Assembly (NCBI RefSeq): GCF_002775205.1 | Contig: NC_036456.1 | Span: forward strand, 8,769,463-8,833,462 | Length of the DNA: 64,000 nucleotides | Source: Xiphophorus maculatus | Taxonomy: Eukaryota; Chordata; Actinopteri; Cyprinodontiformes; Poeciliidae | Direction: 5' to 3' | Shown here: piece after piece, positions 14,201 through 26,027 of the stretch | How positions within the stretch are numbered: position 1 is the stretch's first letter | Layout of the letters: each line of letters starts with the position of its first letter | Made by a program: the position numbers and the translations under genes | Notes under the pieces: model-generated | What the model was told of the DNA's origin: nothing | Database searches by the model: none | The model's input: only the letters and a program-made list of their open reading frames with translations

Positions 14201-17200
14201 CGTATGTGTGAGCTGTTGTATTGTCGTCCTTCGTTTCACCAGTTGCTACCGGCACTGAGCCCTGGATTCCGCTCAGCCGTGCTGCCTGGGATTTTGGACT
14301 TTGTATTCCTGGTTTCGTCATTAAAATCATCATTTTCGCGCACCTACCTGGATCTATAGCGTCTGCCTCACCACCATCCACCACACCTCATGACAGAAGG
14401 ACCTGACTAGACCGATCAGTGCGGCTAGCTTCATTATGGATCCAGCCGGCTTAAAAAGAACCATAAAGGACTACGTGGTGGAGTTGATTAAGCCTTATTC
14501 CGCCCGTCAGCATCTGGGCATTGCCACACGCATGGTCCTTATGCTGGACTACTGCATCCCGTGACTTCCGCACTTGGGACTGGCGAAGTTGCAGCAGGAG
14601 GCAGAGTGGGAGCGCCTGACGGCGGTTGCCTTTCTGAAAGGCAACACTATGCCTCCCAAGCCGCACAGTCACTCCGCCAGCCCAGACCCAGCGTCTTCGG
14701 AACCAGCACCTCCAGAGCCGGCAGCAGCCCCTCCGCGACCAGAGCCGGCAGCAGTTCCCCGCTGCAGTCCCCACTGCCTGTGTCCCTTCATCACCCCCTT
14801 GTATTCCCCCTGAGCTCCCTAGTGCTCCTTCTGAGCTTCCTAGTGTCCTCTCTGAGTCATTTAGCCCCCTTCTGAGCGCCTCCGGTGTTTCCTCCGAGTT
14901 CCCTAGTGTTTCCAATGTTTCCTCGTTGCCTCCTAGCATCCCCTCTGAGCTTCCTAGCGTCTCCTCTGAGCTTCCTAGCGTCCCCTCTGAGCTCCCTAGT
15001 CCCTCCTCCGAGATCCCTAGTGTTCCCAATGTTTCTTCGTTCCCCTCTAGTGTTCCCTCGTCGCTTCCTAGTGGTCCCAGTGTTCCTCTGTTGCCCCCTA
15101 GCGCTCCGTCTGAGTCTCCGCCCCCTAGTGCCTCTCCTGAGTCTCCCATCCCTAGTGTTCCCTCCGAGCTCCCTAGAATTCCCAATGTTTCCTCGTCACC
15201 TCATAGTGTTTCCTTGTCGCCCCCTACTGCTCCTCCCGAGAACCAGCCTCGTAGTGCTCCTCCAGATTCTCCCAGAGACTCCTTGTCGCCGCCTCCTGCG
15301 GCCTGGCCCCCGCGCCGACGTCACCCACTGGACCCACCTTCAGCGCAGCGGGTGGACCTCCTGTTTCCCATCCCCAGTGCCCCGAACGTCCTCCAGACCT
15401 TCCCCGTGGTTCCCGCCTTCAGCGCTGCAGACTGCCGCCAGACCTCCTCCATAGTTCCCACCTTCAGCGCCACGGATGGCCGCCGGACCTCCTCCGTGGT
15501 TCCCGCCTTCACTGCCGCGGACATCCGTCGGACTTTCCCTGTGGGTTCCGTCTCCTGAGTCTCCGCCCACCCTGATGGGTTGTTTTCTGTTGTTTTTGGA
15601 CTCTTGGCTCCCCATCCTACGCCCCTCCACCCACCCTTGTTGTGTTTTGGTTTTCAGACTTGTTTTGGGCGTCTAGTAGCCGCCCTTGAGGGGGGAGGGT
15701 ACTGTCGGAATTTGAGTTTTTTGTGTGTTTATTTTGAGTTCTCTGTGTTCTGAGTCTCTGTGCTGTCCTGTCCTCCCCTTGATTGTTCCCTGGTGTGTCT
15801 TGTTTCCTTGATTACCCTGTGTATTTAACTCCACCTGTGTTTCTTGTTCCTTGTCGGGTCCTCGTCTCATTTGGTGTCATCGTGCTGTCTCTGTCTTTAC
15901 GTCCATTCGTTCTGTGTTAAGCCCTGGTTTCCGCTTAGCAGTGCTGCCTGGGTTTTGAACTGCTTGTTTAATTTGGGTATTCATTATTAAACCACCATTA
16001 TTCATCTTACCTGGGTCTCCAAGTGTCTGCCTCACCACCACCTCACATCACATCGTGACACAGACATTTTCTTTGGACTTTGGATTCTTCAATATATATA
16101 AAAGTCTCATTCAAAGATGTTCAGAAAATTTTAATTTATTGTAATAAAATATAAAGAAATTAAAGGTTGGCTTAAAGCTGAGATGCAGCTAACAACATTT
16201 TTCAGATGCATGTAATGTAAGCCTATAGGCGTAAATTCAAGCTGGGAGACTCTCCTCAGCCTACCGGCAGCATCAATCACCACCATGCCTCCGCCAACCA
16301 GCACCAGACTGTCGCTCCGCTCCAGCCAATCACCACGCAAGAGCTCCTTCTAAAGGCCAAACAACCACGGGTCCATCTGCTTCAGCAGCACTTCAGAGCT
16401 TACTTGTGCACTTTTTACCTCTCCGACATTCAATCAGCTAGTTTCAGCTGCCTCCTCTCCGTCAGCAATCCCGGTCCTTCCGACCCTAATCCAGCCCGCA
16501 GAACCACCCTCCGATCGTCCTTTCCTTCTTTCATGGCCCAAATCCAGAGAATATCCCTCAGCTGCGCTCTTGTTGGCTTTCAGCTACTCTTCACAGATCT
16601 AACTGCCCTCATCACGCCTCCCTTCGGCCACCATCGGCGACAGCAAAGCTGGAAATCTTCCGTCTTTCCCTCATTCTTGTCGCGGGCATCTTCTGTCATC
16701 CGCCTGGTTCCCCGCTCCGGCTCACCATCATTTGGCTGCTGCGGCTCACTGTCACTGTCCCCTGCAGCCAAGCGCTGGTCGTCTCCACGATCCGCCATGG
16801 CTCCACCGACGCTCATCGGCTCTTTCTGCTCTCATCTCATCGTGGACTCCCTCCGTTGCCCGGATCATCTCTCCCAGTTCACCTCAGGGAGAACGCCGTC
16901 ATCAGACCGCTACGCTCACTTCCACCTCGGCTCGCAGCTGGCTCTTCAGCCTCATCAACCGGCAACCTCACTGTGCCCATCGGGGGTGTCATCTAGGTAA
17001 GACGTACCCGCTCCTGACTCGTTCATCTTCGGTTCGCATCATGTCACCGTCATCGCACCAGTACCTTGTACTGACTTATATGTAATTTTTTTTGGAACAA
17101 CTTCCTCTTTTCTACAGGAGAAAAAACGATTAATTCAATGGATCAGGTGTCCTTGTCCAGTTTCAAATTCCTTTTAACAGGGTCAGAGGAGGCATGCCTT

Positions 17201-20200
17201 GCCCACTCAACAACCTGCCCCATCTGCAACAGATCCAGTCAAGCAGCCCAATCAAACGAATAGACAGCAGAGCGTCCAAGTGCTGCAGTTCCAAAATGAT
17301 GCAGTCAATCAAGTGTCTGAAAGAGAAAATGCCTTAACTGTGGATCCAGCAGGTAGATTACCCAGGAGCAGAGACACAGCCTACCAAGGCTGTGTCTCTG
17401 CATCTGCTGACGGTGCGGATCAGCAGATGAGAACCAGATGGAAGCTGCACGCCGCAACAACCTTCAGTCACAGCCGGTAACACCAGCAGAGCAACAGCAC
17501 CACAAAACGCACGGCAGGTACAGCACTCAAAACCAAACGCAATCCCAGCCACTTAATGCAAGATGGTTTGACAATCTCAGATGAGCAGATCAGGAACACA
17601 AGTCACTCAGGCAGCCAACATGCAGCGGGAGAAACAAACACACACACACAAACCTTAGCAGCGGCCTGCCCATCAATCAGCGGTGCGCTTATGGCTGCAC
17701 CTGGTACACAAAGTGGGAGGACAGTACCCAGCCCACCACGGTTGGGTCAATGTTACACCTTTCTCAGAACACGCCCCAGAAGGCGCCGGCGTTTTGGGGC
17801 AGAGTAGTTCTGATCATCATCAGAAGCCGTTCGCTGGCTCTCTAATTTCACCGCCTCATTGCAGCTAGCAGACCGTCCCTCGTCCGCATATTTTCCAGTC
17901 TCCCGTGTCAACCTCCACCCTGTTGACAGTCAGCTTTCACCTGCACAGCGATCCAAACTTCACGAACGCCCTTTTAGAGGTCATTCATAGTTCGCAACAC
18001 CGCTCGCCCTGACAACTTCCTTTCCTTGTCATCTGTTGGTTTGGTCCCGATTCCTATTAAGGTGGCATATACGCAGTAAGTGCACAGACATGCGCATTAA
18101 GGAGGTCCACGTCATCTACACAAGCTGTCAGTTTGGCACACGCAACAAGATAAAATCAGCCAACTCTTTCACTGATAAATGATTGGTCATTCATGCTTGT
18201 CGCAGTTTCTATGCGGAATTACTGCCAGAGCTAGTTGCAATCAACTACAAAGCACACTCGTATAAAACAAGCCTCCTGTTCCCTGATAGTCCGACTGCTT
18301 GCCGCCAAGTCAGACCGTCGCTGGCAATAAGGCTTACGAAGATCTAACTTCTCCGTCATGTGGCTGATTACCTAAAGTGTTCTCGGTAATCCCTTACTGT
18401 CAGTTGCAACCATCCGTTTGTACCGGGCGTATGATGATCAGTCATTCAACGTCCCAACAGCACACCAGCCCCCGATGTTGACTCACAGTCTCGCGTACTG
18501 TGCTTTAGTTTTCCGCTTCAGCAAGAATCCTGACTTATTCTACCCCTCTTTGCACGTTTTCCAAATAATCATTTTTTGGGGGGGTTTACAGGACAGGTGA
18601 AGGTCTCTATTATCTAGGTCAGTGGTCTCAAACTCCAGTCTTCGAGGGCCAGTGTCCTACAGTTTTTAGATGTGCCACAGGTACAAAACGCTGGAATGAA
18701 AAGCCTTAATTACCTCCTCCTTGTGTAGATCAGTTCTCCGAGCCTTGCTAGTGACCTAATTATTCTATTCAGGTGTGGTGCAGCAGAGGCACATCTAAAA
18801 GTTGCAGGACTGCGGCCCTCCAGGACTGGAGTTTGAGACCGATGATAGGTGCTCTGCATTCAATGAAGTCATGCTCATCTCCTAGCGATCCAAACTTCGT
18901 CTCATCGGCCTCAGTACAAAATGAAAACACTTCAGGATCTCGAGAAACTTAACCACGCATTCATCTGTAGCCACATTAATTACCGCAGCATCTTAATTAA
19001 AACCAGGGAGGTCCTGCATCTATGACTTTCACGCCATGCTCTTAAGTCAGCGAGCTTGGCTCTCAATGCCTACGTTCCTCTCTCCTGAAGTCTCCACGGC
19101 TCTGCCTGATCCTTAAATTTCTTGGATCTTAGAAATCCAAGATGTATGTGCATTCCCTTTGGCCATTTCCAGGCCTCATATCTAGCTCACAGGGAGCCTG
19201 AACTGACCCTCAAGGTTCAGTCATAACTCCCTCTCATCAACCCAGCCGCTGGTTGTCAGAAGCATTCTCCTCTGGTATTCTCCTTTCTCAGACCCGAAGG
19301 CCCCATTCTCACCGCTCTCAGGCGATGGGTAAGCATCCATAACAAATGACTGGTGGTGGAGTGTTTCAGCAACTCTAACTCCTTTCTGTCCAGATGGACA
19401 GCTGTGCCGGCCCCGTCAGCCAGCCAGCCATCAGCCTCACAGGCCCCATCGGCCTGCAGGCCTCATCCAACAGCCGCACCTAACGAGGCTCGATGAGCCT
19501 GCATGCCCTGGCTAATGCAGCTGCGGGTAACAAGGCTCCATTAGACTGCAGGTCCCAGTCAGGCCTTGGCCCGGCACCCTCTTTTGGGGGGAAGACTACC
19601 CTGAGCTTCGCCCCAAGCCGATCATCCAAGCTCACAGCGATTCTCAGCACACACGTCTTTTGACGGTGTCCAAATGCCAAAGAGCTTTGGGTCAATACAA
19701 CTTTCTAACTGCTGCTTTTCTCTGTGTGAGTCTCTACAGAAATATTTAATAGGGAATAAACATGAACAACTATCAGCCTACTGAAATAATTAGACAAGTG
19801 TGACTGATTATAGAAAAAATAAAAATAGTTATAGTCTTAGATTGTGTGCCTTAGAAAAAGCTGTGTTTTTGTTATTTTATTTCAAATTAAAAAAAACTTA
19901 TATACCAAGTGGGACATACTGTCATTAAAAATGATCACCTGTCAGTAATAAATAATCAACTTACATACAGTTATATTAACAACATTACTCCATGGTGTCA
20001 AGAAAAACCCTTGTCTTTTTCCTCTACAGCTGTATTCTCCACTGTGGTAATGAGTAGCTGATATGATCCTGTATTCACTGGATGATGGAAAGTTTCCATT
20101 GGTTGGTCTCCATTCATACGTCCACTCAGTTCCTCCCTGGATCTCACATCTCAGAGTGACTTTCTCTCCTATGTAGATCTGAGACCAGTTGGATTGTAGA

Positions 20201-23200
20201 ATCAAACTGGATTTATTGGGAGCTAAAGAAATAAATATCTGGTTAGCAGTTTACCACAACAGTCCAGAGTAAAATTTAAGTGTTAATTTAACACTTTCCC
20301 TGAGAGAAACTACTTTCTAAAATCACTTAAAAAGTATAAATGCTTCTTCCAAACTGTCCAGCAGCTCCTTTAAGATTAGTTTTTTTTAATTAATAAGAAC
20401 CTTTCAAAATAAAATGACATCAGCTTAACTTGTAGCAAAGCAGAAAGAAATTAAGAGTTTCAAACACTTACACAGCAAACATATTCATCCATAAAATGTT
20501 ATATTAATTGAATAACTTAATAAACTAAATGTGTTAAACTGCAGCAGCTGCTTTTATGTTCATTTGTTTAAGCTATTTTAATGTTGCTTGCTTGATTATT
20601 GTAGGTCAAAAGTTAATAACTTACAGATAGTTAATGTGATGACATCACTCCACTGTGTTAACAAATAGTCACTTGTTCCTTTGCAGCTATAATTTCCACT
20701 GTCAGCTGTGATGATCCTGGATGTTGGATTATAATTGAAATTGTTTTTTCTCCATTCATACGTCCACAGAGCTTCTTCCTGGATTTCACACTCCAGATGG
20801 ACATTATCTTCTTCGTTCAGAGACGAGCTGGGATTCAGGATCACATTCGCCTTAGAAACTGTTCACATAAAGAAATATCGAGTTAGGAAATTAAAAGAAA
20901 CAAAATGAACCTGAACATATAAAATGATATAAAGAAGCAGATATTTACTCTGTGCAAGTGTCAAAATATTTATAGTAAAGTAAATAATTTGTTAAACTGT
21001 GTAAATCAGAAACTTAACTGAAAATGTTAACAGTTTAAATACATCAAAACAAAACTGAAGATATATTTAACATAAAAATAGAAAAAACTTTCTATAGTTT
21101 GATGAACATATTTTACAACAGGATGTTGTTAATTCTTAATATCTGAGATCAGATTAAATTCTTTATAACATCTGATTACTTTGGTGGTTTCAGTGGAAAT
21201 ATAAAAGTCAAATCTTGAAACTAAATATTTCTCTGTCCTGTAATCACTTTATTATTATATTTTAATAATTTCGTTTTCTGAAAAACTAGGAAACAAATGT
21301 GAGTTTCAAAGATTAAGTGTTGTCATGGTGATGACCTGATAACTAAACTCACCAGTTTTCTGAATGGTGACCTCTTCACTGGTTTCTGATTCAAAAGATG
21401 AGTCTCCTCTTCTTCCTCTGCAGCTGTATTCTTCTCCCTCTGAGACTCTGATGGTTCCATCTGGTTCTGTGTTTCTGGAGGATCCAACTACAGGATAATA
21501 TTGTCCATTTTCGAACCAATCAAACTTCCAGCCAGTAGATCCGTCCACAGAGCAGGTCAGTGTAACACTGCCCCCTGCTGGTATGATTCTCATCTCTGCG
21601 GTCAGGGTGGCTCTGGGTTTATCAGCTGTTGAGTTTGAAAATCATAACAATATTTTAAAAAATTATAATATTAATTATTGCTGGAATCATTTTGTTGTAA
21701 TAGAAAAAACTACATCTTTATACCAAAATTTAACATTTAATTTTTCAAACAGAGAAATATAAACTCTGCAGGAGCCTAAAAAACTAGATTTTCCATCATG
21801 TTTCTTATCAACAAGAGCTGGAGGAAAATTAATTATTACATTGATCATTTTGGTGAAATTCCACATCTGACCTGACAATTCAAACTCAAGTCCAGTTAGA
21901 TTATTTCAGCAGCAGATCAAACTACAACAATGACAAACAGACTAACCTGTAATTTAACAACAGACACAGCTTAATTGTAACTTATTTAAAACAGTTCATA
22001 CAAAAAGTCAGAGTCCAAGATGTTCTTTACTAACATGAAACAATCAATCAATGTATTGTGCTTTGTATGTCAGTATGAGCTCCATGTAAATGACTGTTCA
22101 CACACTAAAAACCTCCATATTTAAATGATCCACAGCTCTAAGACAGAACATTAAAATCTTTACATTAGTAATTATTTTCATACAATATTTTATTCCAAAA
22201 CATTTTGCATGTGCACAGTCACTAAACCTCTAATCTCTCTCTGAAATAATCCAGTTCTTCTTTATTCTTCCTGGTTATGATTCTTTATGGATGGAAAATA
22301 ATTTTTCTTCATTTAAATCTCACAAAAGTCACAGTTTAGCCTGCAGTCAGTTCTTTCTGTTCTCCCACAGAGTAAATTCAGTTATTAATGAGCTTTTTGT
22401 TTCCTGTTCTGTTTATTTTATAAACTAAAGACACTTTCAGGATGAATGGAGGTCAGTCTGACTCACATGACACTGTCAGTCTGATGGCTTCACTCCATCC
22501 TGTAAACTCGTAGCCTCTTCTACCCTTACAGCTGTATTCTCCGCTGTCAGCATCAGTAGCTGAGATGATCATATATTCACTGGATGATGAAAAGTTTCTA
22601 TTGGTTGGTTTCCATTCATATGTCCACTCAGTTCCTCCATCATCCTGGATCTCACATCTCAGAGTGACTTTCTCTCCTCTGTATATCAGAGACCAGTTTG
22701 GTTGTGAAGTGACTGAAACTCTGTTGGAAACTACAGCAAGAAACATGATTAGAAAAACAAAGAGTCTGAAAACTAAACAATTAATTATACCGTGTAGCAT
22801 CTGTAATAATAATGTCAATCTAAGAATTTTTTATCTGATGTGTCATTTAACATATATTTTATGTCATAAATTTCATTAAAATGTATCAATATAATGTCAT
22901 TAAAATGTCTTGGAAGAATGTAGATCTCAATGTTCACCACAACATCTCACAAAAACATAAATAAATGTAAACACATAGAGTTAATTTACTTTTTTCCTCA
23001 TATTTCTGCACATTGTTTAAGCAAAAACTTTAACAAAATGATTCAATTCAGCTGAATGAATATTAATAATTGAACAAATTATGAATCTTAACTCATATTT
23101 ACATTTAGAACAAGATATTATCTCTTTAAATGTGACAGAGTAACAAACTTCCTTTAGTGATCATTTCAAAATGGATTTTTCATCAGAAAGTTTACAATGT

Positions 23201-25956
23201 TTTCTTCCCAGATAAATTTATAAACTCACCTCTCTTATTAATGGTGACATCATCACTCATAGTTGTCATAAAGTTTGTCTCTGTCATGGATCCTCTGCAG
23301 GTGTAAATTCCTCCTTCTGTGATCCTGAAAACTCCATCTGATCGAGGAGAAACTCTGGTCTGATAGGTGGATGAAGATCCTCTGAAGAGCTCAAATGTTA
23401 AACCAGCAGGTTTGTCCACAGAACAGGTTAATGTCACACTGCCCCCTGGTGGTATGGTTGTTTTGTCTGCTTTCAAAGTTGCCTTTATTTCTGCAATAAT
23501 ATTAATCATAATTAATAAGGTTTTTAGCAATTTGAAACAACATGAATAAATTCTCATCAGACCAAAACTGAGACTTTATCATGTCAGACAGAATCAGCAC
23601 AACACACAGTCTTCTACTCCACATGCAGTCATGTTCTAATGGTGCTTTAAGCAGCATTGTATCATGTGCAACAGTGAGGTCAGGAGAGATCCAGATAAAA
23701 TACAAACTTCTTACAAGCATTCTCCATAAACACAACAAATAAAATGGGCCGAAAAGGAAACAGAAACTAAAATAATTGTTTCTGATTTAACCAGTTCTAT
23801 CAACCCAATACCGTTCTGCAGTCTATCTGCAGAAAGGTTTCTATCTTGTGGCACAAAATAATTTAACTTCAATTCAATTCAAAAATATCTTATTGATCCC
23901 AAAGAAAAAGTAAATCTTGTTGTATTTCCATTTGGCATCTATAAGATTATTCAAAGGATTATTGTTGATGGTGATGGTTTAGGCAGGAACGATTAGTACT
24001 GTATTAGTCTGTATTACAGCAAAAAAGAGTCTGAAAACTAAACAATTAATTAGACAGTGTAACACCTAACACCTGGAAATAATAATGTCAATCTAAGAAT
24101 TTTTCCTGTGATGTGTCATCAAACATACATCATATATCATAAATGTCATTAAAATGTCTTGGAAGAACGTAAATCTCAAAGTACACCATAACATATCACA
24201 AAAACATTAAACGTAAGGATATAGAGTTAATTTGTTTTTTTCTCATATTTCGAACATAGATGCAGGTACATAAAGAAAAAAAGGTGCAGCATATATTGGT
24301 GGGGACTGTCCCCGTCATGCCAGAGTGGGTGAGGACATGTCCACACCAGTCCTTCAGGAAGTTATGCTTATGGCTGTAACTAATGCTTGTTAATTATTAG
24401 TTTTGGGTCTGCAGTGGATTCTCTACAGGTTCTATGAACCTGACCAGATAGAGAAAAATAAAAGTCAAATAAAGCAATTCTCTTTTCACTTATAAATGCA
24501 ACTATTTGAGTTGCTTATTCATATCACACATATACAAGAGCAGTCACCAGTCCATCAAAGGGCAACACCAAGGTACAAACGATCACACACACACTTAACC
24601 TAACATGCCAGTGTTTGGACTGGGGTAAAAAGCCTGAGTTCCCAGAGAGATCCCACACAGGACAACATGCAAACTCCATTCAGAAAGACTCTATTTCTAC
24701 CTACAGGAAAACAGAGCAGCAAACACAAGGAGCAAATCAAATTGCTGAATGAACGCAGACAGAAAAAAATAAATAAATTCTCACCTGCATGAAGTTTGTT
24801 GGTGTCTGGATCAGTGACGTCGACAGGCTGTATTGTTTGATTGATAGGATCTGCTAGCATGATATAAAAGGAAAACCGTGACAGTTTTACATTTTTGTAC
24901 ATAAACACATTGGTGGGCCCAACATATCTCATTACAGAGTTTATTAATCCATTACTTCAATTTGGACTATCTTTTCATTTTTTTCTGAAATTTCATGCTT
25001 TTCAGTTTTTTCTTCATTTGTGTTGCTAAGCCTGGCTCCTATGGGCAGCAATGAAAAAACTTTACACAAGGTTATACATTATACCCCACAGTACTATACA
25101 TGGTAATGTCACATTATATTAAATTCTTCTGTTCCAACTCATAAATATTATTTTCTTAAAATTAATATACAAGTTCTGCTATATTTGGTGTTCCTTATTT
25201 ATCCATCAATTAGCCAGGCTTCATGCTCTTCTATTGACAAAAAATAAATTCTGTCCTTATGGAGGTAAATATTTTGTTCAGATTTAAAACAACATTTCAT
25301 TTCCTAACAAAGATTCTAAAATCATAACTTAGTGGAAACCAACAGGACTTTTACAGCCTTCTGTACTTCTCTGATAAATCTACCTTGTTTTGTCTTTGAA
25401 ATTATAAATTGACACTCCAGGTCAGTCTTCAGAGTCGGCAAATAGACACAAAGAGGAACAAGTTGTTCTGCGCAACTATAGGTACCAAAATTAGATTTCT
25501 TTTTTGTTCAGCTTCCTCTCATCTACTGTACATCATAACATGTCAATATAATATATTCCAGTAATGCAAGAGAAGATGGTCCCTCAAATAGGGACCATTT
25601 GCTCTAAAACCAAGAATTGTGATACTTAAATACAGATTACTACAGTGTTTGTTCCTATACTTGCAAAATTAGGCTCAATTTCTGCACAAAACAAAGGTAA
25701 ATGCATTGGAAAAACACCATATTTCTTCCTTTAAGTTAAATCCAAAACAACTTACTTACCATCAGCACGTCCATGAAGCAAAGAACTGAGCACTGCAATA
25801 AAGATCAAGGTTTGGTCAGACATTATCCAGCTGGTTAAGAATAAAAATCACAATGTGATTTTATTCACTTTAGATGAAGATTAAAATAAAAATGACTGTT
25901 TAGTCAGTGATGTACTTACAGAAAAAGCCCAGCATGCAGAGCAGAGCAGGTTTCAT
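7245..25956 (-). CDS. Gene B: nine-Ig-domain FCRL/LITR-like receptor with two ITIMs
   Basis: Seventeen coding exons on the minus strand: signal 25956-25920 and 25792-25760; linker 24850-24785; Ig 23490-23230, 22730-22467, 21625-21353, 20858-20625, 20222-19965, 13631-13314, 12711-12439, 10660-10409, 8955-8704; TM 8489-8364; tail 8248-8233, 8147-8056, 7542-7492, 7294-7245. They sum to 2,856 nt (951 codons plus stop) with consistent phases. The predicted type I receptor has a hydrophobic segment of about 23 residues followed by WRRRRSK as stop-transfer. The tail carries SVYSSL and SLYETI, both canonical ITIMs (S/I/V/LxYxxL/V/I) expected to recruit SHP/SHIP phosphatases. The last exon ends SIYANC-stop, where gene C reads TDYANI. 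A 6-kb block of transposons lies between the fifth and sixth Ig exons. Family assignment rests on domain layout and motif resemblance; ligand unknown. Confidence 0.78.
8364..8489 (-). CDS. Gene B transmembrane exon
   Basis: A 42-codon exon: juxtamembrane VTVSSPVSSSFP, a hydrophobic run from VMLIIGPVVG through LIILIIVLLLW, then the basic stop-transfer RRRRSK. There are no charged residues inside the membrane segment, as expected for a self-contained ITIM receptor. Confidence 0.85.
8704..8955 (-). CDS. Gene B Ig exon 9 (duplicated membrane-proximal domain, proximal copy)
   Basis: An 84-codon phase 1-1 exon starting DDDHDVIILVSPVHPV, with TLSCRDKEQ, FFYHNN and YKCQHSG. It directly precedes the TM exon. 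The core Trp is replaced by Phe, as in all copies of this domain. It could be spliced together with, or instead of, the copy at 10660-10409. Confidence 0.82.
10409..10660 (-). CDS. Gene B Ig exon 8 (duplicated membrane-proximal domain, distal copy)
   Basis: An 84-codon phase 1-1 exon with VSPVHPVTEGDPVTLSC, VFFYHNN and GFYKCQHSG. It is almost identical to the next exon (8955-8704), and the intron sequence around both is also duplicated. Gene C has only one copy. Confidence 0.8.
11021..11359. mobile_element. Tc1/mariner-type MITE with long terminal inverted repeats
   Basis: Flanked by TA on both sides and bounded by CAGTGCC and GGCACTG. The inverted repeats extend about 115 bp with mismatches. 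The paralogous intron sites (near 9300 and 33010) lack it, so it inserted after duplication of the exon 8/9 block. Confidence 0.75.
12439..12711 (-). CDS. Gene B Ig exon 7 (membrane-proximal trio, second)
   Basis: A 91-codon phase 1-1 exon starting DPRPAASLSVNPDRVQHF, with SLSCEG, TEWRV and VYWCES. The extra cysteine-containing stretch between the core cysteines (LYFACSSWG, STCTINPY) suggests an additional disulfide. Copies: 34994-34728 and 45743-45477. Confidence 0.82.
13314..13631 (-). CDS. Gene B Ig exon 6 (membrane-proximal trio, first)
   Basis: A 106-codon phase 1-1 exon starting AFPPKPVLSVSPSWPNPG, with TLSCEG, GWRFFWYK and GYKCRAGRG. It corresponds to exons 36422-36102 in gene C and 46709-46401 in gene D. 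This domain resembles the FcR-type domains of fish FCRL-like proteins. Confidence 0.82.
14004..16065 (+). mobile_element. Non-autonomous LTR retrotransposon with 5-bp target duplication
   Basis: Target duplication CAGAC at 14004-14008 and 16061-16065. 5' LTR 14009-14395 begins TGTC and ends GACA; 3' LTR 15703-16060 begins TGTC and ends GACA. A purine tract (15688-15699) precedes the 3' LTR. The interior is about 1.3 kb and has no recognisable protease, reverse transcriptase or integrase. The uninterrupted target is present in gene C at 36801-36805. The two LTRs differ in length (387 and 358 bp) and at many positions. Confidence 0.85.
14436..15558 (+). pseudogene. Broken gag-like and proline/serine-rich frames inside the LTR element
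   Basis: A frame opens at 14436 just after the 5' LTR and stops at 14562-14564. Further open stretches continue in other frames, the longest (14926-15558) made of imperfect Pro-Ser-rich repeats. I read this as a decayed structural-protein region, not a host gene; no enzymatic motif is visible. Confidence 0.5.
16172..19720. mobile_element. Unclassified GC-richer insert in a gene B intron
   Basis: About 3.5 kb of higher-GC sequence without matching DNA in gene C. It holds short open frames only, a candidate donor near 16996 and acceptor near 17117, and repetitive CAGCC/GGCCTC stretches near 19400-19600. It looks like a degenerate retroelement, possibly tyrosine-recombinase type, but I see no diagnostic enzyme motif. 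The right boundary is approximate. Confidence 0.45.
18620..18844. mobile_element. hAT-like MITE nested in the unclassified insert
   Basis: Starts CAGTGGTCTCAAACTCC and ends GGAGTTTGAGACCGATG, an inverted repeat pair. It is the same family as 36915-37097 in the opposite internal orientation. I could not define a clean target duplication. Confidence 0.65.
19965..20222 (-). CDS. Gene B Ig exon 5
   Basis: An 86-codon phase 1-1 exon starting APNKSSLILQSNWSQIYIG, with TLRCEI, WTYEWR and GEYSCRGKR. Gene D has a close copy at 47629-47372, while gene C has none. It is the last Ig exon before the transposon-filled intron. Confidence 0.8.
20625..20858 (-). CDS. Gene B Ig exon 4 (short Ig domain)
   Basis: A 78-codon phase 1-1 exon starting VSKANVILNPSSSL, with LECEI, WTYEWRK and NYSCKG. 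It is about ten codons shorter than its siblings, the loss falling between the Trp and the second Cys. It has no counterpart in gene C. All splice sites are canonical, so it is probably used. Confidence 0.75.
21353..21625 (-). CDS. Gene B Ig exon 3
   Basis: A 91-codon phase 1-1 exon starting ADKPRATLTAEMRIIPAGG. It has LTCSV, GWKFDWF and EYSCRGRRG. It belongs to the same Ig type as the 'DKPRA' exons of genes D and E and contains a CTCF-consensus-like stretch in its PAGGS codons. Confidence 0.82.
22467..22730 (-). CDS. Gene B Ig exon 2
   Basis: An 88-codon phase 1-1 exon, starting VSNRVSVTSQPNWSLIYRG. It shows TLRCEI, WTYEWK and GEYSCKGRRG, the three hallmarks of an Ig fold. The acceptor ends TGTAG and the donor is GTGAGT. 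The gene C copy is at 38409-38146. Confidence 0.82.
23230..23490 (-). CDS. Gene B Ig exon 1
   Basis: An 87-codon phase 1-1 exon beginning EIKATLKADKTTIPPGGSV, with Cys in LTCSV and IYTCRG. The core Trp expected after the first Cys is Leu (GLTFELF against GWKYRWF in related domains), so the fold is noncanonical. It is near-identical to the gene C exon at 39153-38893. Confidence 0.8.
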
Positions 25957-26020
25957 CCTGGCATCCAGAACGGCTGTATAGCTCAACTGAAAGGCTTCTA
26001 CTTGGTTTGAATTGTGTTCG

Positions 26021-26027
26021 TATAAAA
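26021..26027. promoter_or_regulatory. Possible TATA-like element of gene B
   Basis: Same element and same 65-base distance to the ATG as in genes A and C. Confidence 0.25.

Noticed and set aside
14926-15558. 210-codon Pro/Ser-rich open frame as a host mucin-like gene
   Set aside because: It lies between the two LTRs, consists of short imperfect repeats open in several frames on both strands, and lacks a signal peptide or splice structure.
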